Shown in pieces: positions 45,127-54,400 of a stretch of 64,000 nt of DNA. The DNA is taken from the NCBI RefSeq assembly GCF_001642475.1, contig NW_019173964.1, forward strand, positions 62,001 through 126,000. Reading direction: 5' to 3'. Positions within the stretch are counted from its first letter, which is position 1, and each line of letters opens with the position of its first letter. The notes under the pieces were generated by a model that had not been told where the DNA came from, ran no database searches, and worked only from the letters and a program-made list of their open reading frames with translations. This stretch comes from Fonsecaea monophora. Lineage: Eukaryota; Ascomycota; Eurotiomycetes; Chaetothyriales; Herpotrichiellaceae. A program made the translations under genes and the position numbers.

Positions 45127-48080
45127 TCACTGAGCCACTCCGCGGTTATACGCGAAAGAGTGGCTACTCAGAAACTCGAGGTCGCCATCGAGCATGAACT
45201 CGCCCAGCTCCATACCGAGCGGGGACTGCTTGCTATTCGCCACGATGCCGCCGTTATGGTTGTATATGCCCATGCCCACGCTGGCACCTACCGCTGCGGC
45301 CCCGCCACCGAGCAGCACTCCATAGTCGCCTGCTCCGTGACGCGGGACGGGCGGTACCTGTCCGAAGGAGGCCTGGTTCGTCGGTTGGTGGTATGTGACG
45401 GGCTGCCAGTTGTGGGGTTGAGGGATGAGGCCCTGTCCGATTGCTGCATAGAGACAGGTCTATCAGCTGTGCGGAAAACGAATGGGGAAAAGGGAAAGAG
45501 AGGAGTAGGGGATGGTTTCGGATTGGCGTTCGGGGAGAGGGAGGCATGGCTTGGGAAATGACAGGGAGCTCATTCATGTACATACCTAGCGCCTGGACGA
45601 CCTGAACAAACTGCTCGAGATAATCTCGGCACCGCGCGACCATGCGATTGTCGCTGTCCAGATGGCGGATCGCTTCGATGGCCATTTCCAAATGCAGGCA
45701 CATATCCTCTGTCGACTCGGTCAATGACATATTGGATCTGTTCTCTGAGGCCTTCTGATCGATTTGGACCAGGACACATGCTCCCAGCACCAAGGCTGCA
45801 TTGAATGCTATACAACCCATGTTAGATCCGCAGCCAGTCCATCAGGAGAAAGACAACCCGATAAGAGAAAACGTACTGTAATACAGCGAAAACCACCAGG
45901 CGCCCAACAAGCCCCACTTTGATCGGCCCGTGGCAGATTGGAGGGCATTGTGCACCAGACAGATAATCTCCTTGGCCGACTTGATGGCGATCTGTATATG
46001 GATGGTGCCAACCTGTTGTAACAACGATGTATCCTGATGGCTGGCTGGGTTGCTCAGTCCATCGAGGAACTTTACCAACACCGGGCGATGCAGCAAGATG
46101 CGCGCGTTGGTGTAGCGGAGAGTCAGGATGAACCGGAGTCGCAATTGCCGCCATGCTTCCTCGGCCGAACCCTCTACGTGCGGTAAGCGTTCTGGCAATA
46201 CGTCTTGGGTGGCGATGAGCCTCATATGGGACGGCAGTCCTCGTTGCCATTCCGAAAGCTGGTTTTCGATCTTGTAGACGAGGGCGATTGTCTCGACGGC
46301 GCCGGCTTTGAATGAACAGGCGAGGTTCTGGCCGTAGAGTGAGTCGATAATGGTGCAAAGCACTTTGTAAAGCGAGCTAGATTCGAGGCAACCAGGTTAA
46401 CATGACTATCAAACGTGCAAGGATTGTTCGCGAGTGCCACTTACATGGTGCCGTTGAAAAAGGCAATGCTCAATGACTCCTTCTTGTCGGTTCCTGCAGC
46501 TCCACCGTCGACTACGGAGAATTCCATGGGCAGATCAACTTGGACGTAGCTGTCAGGGATTGCGGGTGGTCGGCCAAAGGTCATGCTCAAGGTCCGGTCG
46601 AGCATGATGCAACCAAACCATGTCCTTTTGCGAACCTCCTGCTCCTGCGGAGGAAAGACTCTGGCTAGATCGCTGGAATGAAGTCCGATCTGGAATGCGG
46701 CTCGCACCGCAAGACCATGTGTGTTCCATGTCTGTACTGATTTCTGCGTTCCTTGAAGGTACTGGCCCATGAGGAGGAGGAACTGAACTGTTTCTGTAAG
46801 CAACGGGACACTCCAAGGTAGCCAACAACTTACCAACTTCGATACTAGTCCCCGTTCCATTCGCGTTCTTGTCGTTGAAGAGCCCTGAAGCTCTGCGAAA
46901 GTATATTTCTGACTCTGCGCTGGCTTTCGCCGAGGCTGACTCGACACTTCCTGGAGTGGTGGTGATTTCCCGTGCGTGGACTACGGCATGAGCGAAGACG
47001 ATATTGAGGAGGGCGAGCCAAATTCTCCTGACGCCCTTGAACTTGTCCTTGCTGGCCTGTTCAAATATGGCCATGAACGAGTGCTCATGAATATAGGGAA
47101 ACAATAGGCCCGTGTTGCTGAAGTACCAGGTGAGGAGCTCCCGTGCGACCGAGTCAGGAGGAAGAGCATAGATGTTCACTTGATCGAGAGGAGGATCGCG
47201 TGGCGTCGGAATGGGCGAGGCCGGGCCTGAGGTGTTGATGAAGCCTCCTGTAAATCCTACTGAATGATGTTCTGCGGGAGACGGCTTCCAGGGTTCGGGA
47301 TCGTGAGTCAACCGGGCCACGGCCCTCGAGACGTGTCTCAAGAAGGCGATATTTGAAGAAGGCCCAAAGAATGCGCAGTCCTCTTCCTGCGCAAAGGTGA
47401 CCGCCCCCATAGCATCAATGGGGTCTTCGACGGTTTCGGCATCTTCGAGACTCTCTTCTCGCAGGCACGCGGTTTCCTGCTTTTCAGAATCCAGGGAAGA
47501 GACGCCATTTGAGGTGTTCGGATTGGCAGGTTGGTAGACAACGTTCCGGTCGCGATTCTCTAGCGAAGCAAGGCGGCCTTCTACCTCTTTTAATCTATCC
47601 TCGATGGACGATAGGTACCTGGAAGGCGGATCAACGACGATGCACTCAGTGTCGGAGGACTTGCAACTCACTCCTTGCCGATGATGATGTTGGAATACGA
47701 CGCAGACTGTTGATAGACGCATTCAAATCCCAACTCGATACACAATGAGCACTTGGGACGCATGCCATCGCACTAGCACAGGCACTCCGCAGTCAGCTCG
47801 ACACAATGATAGAATGCTCATGTCATGGCCGGTCGTCCCAAGGCCCACGCAGACCAAAAAAACTCACACGTGATTTCCGTCCTCGGCAGACGGTGCACGC
47901 CAGTGCGACTCGTCGTCGTTTGCTGGGAGGATCGTTTGACTCGGAGGCCTGGTCGGCTGCGGAAATGCCGTTTTTGGCACTGGTCCATTCGGGGTCGACC
48001 GCCTTCTGGCGACGTTGTTGGGATCGGTCGGCGTGATGGGCGGAGCGGCCATCGTCCGTCACTCGGTCAGACTGATGCAT
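45127..48080 (-). CDS. Zn2Cys6 fungal-specific transcription factor
   Basis: Seven exons: 48080-47868, 47772-47672, 47618-46834, 46793-46445, 46376-45877, 45807-45586 and 45443-45127, giving 828 residues. The binuclear cluster is C62, C65, C72, C79, C82 and C89 (ACTVCRGRKSR / CDGMRPKCSLC ... FEC); an intron falls exactly between Arg71 and Cys72, a position common in this family. A coiled linker follows (SIEDRLKEVEGRLASLE). The fungal_trans middle domain then spans roughly residues 290-640 (LLTWYFSNTGLLFPYIHEHSFM, AFQIGLHSSD, RKRTWFGCIMLDRTLSMTFGRPPAIPD, NARILLHRPVLVKFL). The C-terminal region is Gly-rich with an acidic end (GELGEF-like MELGEFMLDGDLEFL) that could activate transcription. It is an RNA polymerase II regulator in the nucleus. 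Neighbours are the P450 (convergent) and tannase-family gene (tandem, upstream on the same strand), which may be targets. Confidence 0.9.
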
Positions 48081-48872
48081 CTTGTTCGCTCTGGTGGATC
48101 ACGGGCTTCCTGCCTTAGCATATGACAATCGAGCAGAGTTGACGGCACAAGCGACGGGGGGAGTAGTAGGGAGGCAGATTGAATTGTTGTCGGCCGCGCG
48201 TGCCGGAACATGACCCTCTCGCTCTCTCGTTCTTCTCACTCTCCGTTTCTTCCTTCTCTTTTTCTGACTCGGCCCACGGGGCTAAGGCGGATATATAGGG
48301 AAGGTCGTTTCGATAGCAAAGATGGTGATGAGGGACGCTGATAATGCTAGGCTCTAGCCATTGTCAGATGGCATGACAAGATTAAAAAAGAAGAGCACAC
48401 GAGAAGTTGTGTTTTCAGTGATTGATGAGATGTGGATGGCAAGTGGTCAGCTGGCTTGGCTGGCACGGCTGGGTAAAGGGAAATCTGGAGCTTTGCGGGG
48501 TACGAGACAAGCTTGAGCCTCGTGCGCAGCCTGCGGTGCCTGCGTAACTGCGGAGCTGTGTAGCGTCCGGCCTCAGACCCGACGTTCCCCCGTCTCCCTC
48601 AGTTCGACTTATTGGTTGTCATATTCACTGACTGTCAACACCATCTCAATCTATTGCTGACCACCACCTAAAAGCACACAGGAATACGAGGTTCAGAATA
48701 TACAGTGAACACCTTGTCCCCCAACCACATGATGAGGCTACCGTATCTTGACGATCTCTCTGTGCCTCTCGCAAGGGTCCTGGCCAGACTCGTCTCGATC
48801 CGATGAGACGCTAACACGGGGAGGGGACCGCCACATCGTGTACTTATTGCAGAACTTCCCTCCACCACTCGC
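48081..48872. promoter_or_regulatory. Promoter of the Zn2Cys6 factor and 3' flank of the tannase-family gene
   Basis: 792 bp without a coding frame. The part near 48180-48300 is pyrimidine-rich (TCTCTCGTTC-type), as in many fungal leaders when read from the opposite strand. Confidence 0.5.
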
Positions 48873-50453
48873 TCAAGCACAGATATAGCTTCCTGCTAGG
48901 CTCTTGTCACCAGCACCCCGATAACGCGACGTGGCGGGAAAAGGACACAAGTCCCTCGACATGACCGTCCCATCATCTCTGATCTTGCGAGCCTCCAGCA
49001 CATCGGGCACCTTGTGTTCCTCAACCCACGCCACAACCGCCGAGAGCGGATCAACCGGAACTGCTCCAGGGGCCGGGCCTGCACCGCAGTGATCGACACC
49101 CGGGGCGAGGAACGTGCGATAGAACTCGGCCACTGTGGACGCGTTCCCCAGGGTCCGTGTGACTTTCTGATGGTAGGCAATTGTGTCTTGGGGAAATATC
49201 AGTTGGTCGGCCAGGCCGTGCCATACAATCACTTTCCCCCCGACGGAATGGAATGTAGAGAGATCTGGCTGATCCGAGCCTATCACTTGACCGAATTCTC
49301 GCTGGGATTGATTGAAGATGGTCTTAAATGCCGAGTATCCGATGGTGCTCGTGTCAAAATCCGGGTCTTTCTTGACAAAGTATTTGATCCAGGCATCATT
49401 CACGAAAAACGGTAGACCGGTTCGAGTTCCGTTGACGATGGTCGTATTGGCCAGACTGTCCAGTGCAGCTCCAGGGTTGAGGGCATAGCGATGGGAGATG
49501 GCCGGTCCTTGTGGTCCTGTTAGGATTTTGGCGACGACACTGGCCATTTCCTTGGTGATGTTCTCGTTGCCTCCTTCACACTGCACACCTTCCCCTACCA
49601 ACGTGAACGGGTCAAACTTGCAGTGTTGCAAATCTGTAATGACACCGTCGATCACTGAATCCAGCGCATCACAAGCAGCAGTGCTCGCCTCGGTGAAAGC
49701 TTGGAGGACACACTGACTGATATAGGTCTCCTCCTCTTTCATGACCACCTGCGGCCATTGTTCAGCGACGACATACCTGGCCCAGTCGATGGCCGGTGCG
49801 CCGGCCACGATACCGTCGAAATCCCGGGGGTACTGTTGTGCTGCGACCAAGCCCTGTCTCCCGCCCGTCGAACACCCATTCCAGTACGAGTGGGCCGGTT
49901 TTCTGCCGTAATATTGCGCTGTGATCGCTTTGCCCGCGACAGCCATGTCGTGCACAGACCTCGAAGCGAAGTTGAGCAAGAGATCCTCGTTCACGGTGCC
50001 GTTGGCACGAAGAGCCCACATCGCCGGACTATAGGGGTCACCCGAGAGGCCCGCGTCGGTTGACGCGGCGGCATAGTCGAGCGCCACCACCGGGGCCAGA
50101 TTGTACTCGAAGAATCCCGCCGCATATCCCGAACCCCCAGTCCCCACGAAGCGGCCATTCCATGCACTCCTCGACGACGGCAACCACACTTTTATCTTGA
50201 CCTTGTCGCCCGCGCCGGGGTGCGAGATGACCAGATCGACACTGCAGACGTCCAGTCCGGTGAAGTTGGTGTTGAGAAGGGGAGGGTTGGCCAGTACCGT
50301 CGCGTTTGGGAGATGTCGCGACTGGATCGAGAGCACATTTGCTCCGTCGATGACCGGTTTGGTCAGCGCCGTACATGGCGTTGTCGAACCCAGAGCTGTA
50401 ACGCCGATGGTTAGGATTGAGAGGAGCAGAGCGAATGTCCGAGGAGACGCCAT
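48873..50453 (-). CDS. Secreted tannase / feruloyl esterase family hydrolase
   Basis: Single exon, 526 residues, with a signal peptide (MASPRTFALLLSILTIGVTALG). The tannase/feruloyl-esterase alpha/beta hydrolases cleave esters of phenolic acids from tannins or plant cell-wall polymers outside the cell. The nucleophile motif GCSTGGRQG puts Ser at about residue 195. VWHGLADQLIFP supplies the Asp region, and PGVDHCGAGPAP holds the catalytic His. The adjacent Cys residues (CSTGG and DHCG) fit the conserved disulfide that joins Ser and His neighbourhoods in this family. Several N-glycosylation sites are visible (NATV, NTNFTG, NQSQ). The start at 50453 is well placed after a TATA-like run. It lies upstream of, and in tandem with, the Zn2Cys6 factor. 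Tannase versus feruloyl esterase specificity is not decidable from sequence alone. Confidence 0.95.
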   Translation of the reverse strand: MASPRTFALLLSILTIGVTALGSTTPCTALTKPVIDGANVLSIQSRHLPNATVLANPPLLNTNFTGLDVCSVDLVISHPGAGDKVKIKVWLPSSRSAWNGRFVGTGGSGYAAGFFEYNLAPVVALDYAAASTDAGLSGDPYSPAMWALRANGTVNEDLLLNFASRSVHDMAVAGKAITAQYYGRKPAHSYWNGCSTGGRQGLVAAQQYPRDFDGIVAGAPAIDWARYVVAEQWPQVVMKEEETYISQCVLQAFTEASTAACDALDSVIDGVITDLQHCKFDPFTLVGEGVQCEGGNENITKEMASVVAKILTGPQGPAISHRYALNPGAALDSLANTTIVNGTRTGLPFFVNDAWIKYFVKKDPDFDTSTIGYSAFKTIFNQSQREFGQVIGSDQPDLSTFHSVGGKVIVWHGLADQLIFPQDTIAYHQKVTRTLGNASTVAEFYRTFLAPGVDHCGAGPAPGAVPVDPLSAVVAWVEEHKVPDVLEARKIRDDGTVMSRDLCPFPATSRYRGAGDKSLAGSYICA

Positions 50454-51499
50454 GTTCGGTATGCTGGCTTTGGTGTCCCACTAAGAAAAAAAGGCCTTGT
50501 TTTTCTACACACGAAGAACATCCCCAGGGACTTCTCAGCAGACGCCTGCATTTATATATACATATACATGTGTACATCCATATCCACATTCCCGAGCAGC
50601 CGCAGCCGCAGCAGCAGCACCCGGATCAGCAACACGCCAAATGACTCCGTGATTGAGGCCGTCCGCAACAGAACTGCCTTCCCTCCTTCGGGCTACCTGG
50701 CTAGCCACCCAGCTACCCAGCTACCCAGCTAGCTAGCATCGGTGGGCCGTTGACTTTTGTACGCACGAGGTATTCACTCCCCTGATCCGCGTGCTCAGCT
50801 TCGTTTCCAGAAAACCTACTCGTAGTTTTTTTTTGGCACATGGAATATACATACATACATCCACACTGTACACACACAACCCGAGTCAAGTCAAGTCAAG
50901 TCACGAGATTCTATAGATCTCGAGTGAGATTTTAGACGAGGGCGCATGTGTGGGTCTGCCACTGTCGACCAACTGCCTATGTATGTACCGAGGTATGTAA
51001 TAATACCTAGGAGGGCAGTGAGGTCACCTATGTACAGTACCTTGGTCTGCAATCCCACGAGGCTCACAAGCAGGGTAGGCAGGGGGGCGTAGATCACCTT
51101 CTCTACAGCTACCAACCACCAACGGCGTTTCAAGATTGCAGGATGAAATCCTCATGGACTCGTATTTTGACTAGGGCGGAAATCTCAAAAGCCAAGGAGC
51201 CAATGGCTTACACGAGTGGACGAGGCATAGTCGTACCGTACCCGTCAAGCCCGTACATCAGGCATGACATACACACCGAGTACTTGGCGGCGCATCACCT
51301 TGTCTAACTAGCCCGTTGTCCACGGTCTGCTGCATGTTCTTCCCAATGTCCTTCAAAATGTCACCCATTCACAAATCCATGAATCATAGTCCCCAGCTGG
51401 AAGCATTGCTGGTAGGTCACGATGTGATCCGAGCGTCAACACCCCTGCCGTCAACTGGCGTTCTGTCGTCGACATCTAGCCACTTCAGCATCTGGCTCT
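50454..51499. other. Intergenic: tannase-family promoter and helicase 3' flank
   Basis: About 1 kb. A TATA-like run at 50551-50560 serves the tannase-family gene. Further along are repeats of AGCTACCC/GCTAGC near 50700-50740, GTCAAGTCAAGTCAAGTC near 50884, and TACCTAGG-type words at 50990-51045. No gene. Confidence 0.6.
50551..50560 (-). promoter_or_regulatory. TATA-like element of the tannase-family gene
   Basis: TATATATAAA on the minus strand, about 100 bases upstream of the start codon at 50453, within the usual range for fungal TATA elements. Confidence 0.5.
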
Positions 51500-54400
51500 T
51501 CAAAGCCTCAAGTCCGAAAACCTGTTCTCGAGCTCTGTCGCACGTCGGACTCCCTCGGCGGGTGTATGGTTTTGCCCGCCCACCGGAGCGCCGCATTGAG
51601 GACAACGCGCTTGCTCCATCGGCATGCCGCACTCCCCAACAGTGAACGGGTGGTTGTTGGCGCAGGTATACCAATGCCCTGATCCACGGAAATCACTCGC
51701 CATCGCGTTGATCACAAGCCTCCACTCATCATCATTCACCACTGTCGTAAAGGTCGAGGACTCTAACATTCCCTCAACTGTCTTCACCTCACCCACCACA
51801 TGTCTGGTCGAGCCTGGGTACCGAGTGCATACTTGCTGGGCGTCACTAATATGCTCAGTGGCTTCTTTGCTTAGACCTGTAAAGGTATCCGATCGTCCGC
51901 TGTAGGTCCGTTCAGCCAGGCAGCATTGCGCGTAGAATGTGTGAGCTTCGACCTCCACGGCCGGTTGGAGAGCTTCCCGGGCGGCCGCTAACAGCTTCAA
52001 GCAGTCGACTCTGTTGGCTTCCAGGTTGACGTCGCGCAGGCAGGTTCCAAAGGCTGCCAAGAAGTCCAACAATATAACAAGCTCGCATCTCAACAGCAGC
52101 GATTCGCCCTGTAAAGTCTGGCTGGTTTGTATGGCGGTTGGATCGAATCCCACATCGCTGCTAGTTTTGCCTTGTTTTCGGGCGAATTGCACCATATCCC
52201 AAACTCGCTTGAAAGGCTGTTCGTCGATGTCGACCTGGCGAAGGTATCTCATAATGTGATTGCGTGTCTTCGCAATTGACGAGTATCGCAAATCATGCGC
52301 GACCTTGAATATCAGCTTGACTTGGTCCTTGCGTCCACCAGACAGAACTTGTTCCTCCAAGTGCATCTTATTCCCCTGAGATTGGACATCTTTGACCGAC
52401 TTGGCCAACTCGGCTTGGTGTTGGCGAACTGACTGGTAAAGCGGAAGAAATTGTTGGTTCGCGGATATGATGAATTTCTTGGTGGCGTCGTCAATGAGTC
52501 CTCTTCGGACTATGCGGCCGTACCTTGATATGGTTCGTAGTGAGCCTCGACAGCTGCTGCACACCTTCAGCTCATCTTTGGAAAACGGCATTGCCGAATC
52601 AGTAATTCGGACATCAAGCCCATCATCAGCATAATGCTTTGACATCTCCATTTGACCATCCATGCTTTCCATGGTCAAAATATGACCACACGGAGGGATT
52701 ATGCATGGGTTCTCGTCCAGATTGATCTCATGGTATTCCTCCATCAACAACAGATCGACCACCATCTTCTTCACCTCCTCAGGAGCACAGATCTGACAGT
52801 ATCTTGGGAGTGGACAGACCTCGCCACAGAGCGAAGGGCATCGATGCCCGCAACTCAGGACACGGGCGCAGCGTTTTGAACAAGGTATCCAGTCACATGG
52901 AGCGGCACAAGGAAGAGTACAAGCGCTGTGTGGGCATTTGGAGGAGCATCTTCCCTCTGCGCAGGGAACGCACGGCTCATGGCAGCGTTTCGTGCATTTT
53001 GAGTGCTGGCATGATACTTCGCAAGGAGCTCGGCATGGTGGACAAGGACTATCCCCGTGACATTTTTCTTTACACAGGTGCGTGCACGATTTGAAGGCAC
53101 GGCCGCATGCGTGTTGGCATCTCCCATGGTCTTCTCTGATGACTTTGCCATCTTCTCTTATCTTACAGACGTTACAAGATTTCGAACAAGCATGGCCGCA
53201 CGGAAGAGCTTCACCGCAGTTGGCGTTGCAGCAAAAGCCGTTGGTTTCAACACTCTCATAGCATGAAAGTTCAACCTGATGGCCACAACCAGGGACAACT
53301 CGAGTGACCCTATCCTGGCAGACTACCTTGGAAGGATGTCTAGCTTGCCAACACGGCAGGGTATTTCGCATGTGGCCGCAAGGTAGGGTGAGGTGGAGGT
53401 CGTGTAGCTTCTCTGGGCATTTGACAGGACAGGCATCTCCGCACTTGTTAGGGCACATGTGGTCACATCCTTTCAGAGACCTGGGACATGGTTCGAGGCA
53501 TTTGACAGCACTGTGTAGCATTTGCGAATGGCATTTGCTGAGGCAGGAATGCCCACAACTCAAGCGCATTTCGCATGGCAGGTTGCACCCTCCTTCAGGC
53601 GAGAAGATGGCGAAGTCGTCCGGTTTCGAGACGGAGAATGTGGCTTGTGGATGGCGGGGACACTGAAGTGGAAGCGACTCGCCGAAATTATCGTCAGAAT
53701 GAAGCATGTCGATCACAGAAGCCCACATTGGGACATGACCAGAGGTGCGCGAGTCCCCGATGATGTACATTCCGTGTTTGGCGCGGGACAAAAGGACGTT
53801 GACTCGGTTTGATGTCCGAAGGAAGCCACACTTGTTCTGGTCGTTGCTCCTCACCAATGAGATGATAACGACTTTGGCCTCTTCTCCTTGAAAGTTGTCA
53901 ATGGTAGACACTTTGAGTGCCCGCGAGAGAGGGGTCTTCTGGAGAGCAGGCGTGACACTATGACCCGCCTCATCATTGTCCTTTCCAATTTCTTCTCTTT
54001 CCAATTCAAGCATGTCGCCTTCGGTCAAGGAGATCTCAAACAACCCTTGGAGTGCTCGGCGGATTTTCTGAAGTTGGCCAAGGTAGGGAGTGAGAACCGC
54101 TAGGTCATTCGTGTGGTAGACACCCTGTCTAACTAGATGAGACACCAGTGCGGTGACCATCTGGACTTCAAAGGTATTCGAATGGGAAGTTGTCGCATCC
54201 GAGTAAGAGAGGACACCATCCTCATGGTGCGCATGGTCGAGCCAGAAAAGTCTCTTGGCTAGTCCAGCCACAGGCGGATATGATTCCACGTCTGAAGAGT
54301 CACTCAACCGTGGATACAACGTATTGCGGATGAGTTTGGAAATCGAGGGATGCATTCGTCGCTGTGTCTCCAGGGTACTAAAAGGCACCGCAGTCTGGGT

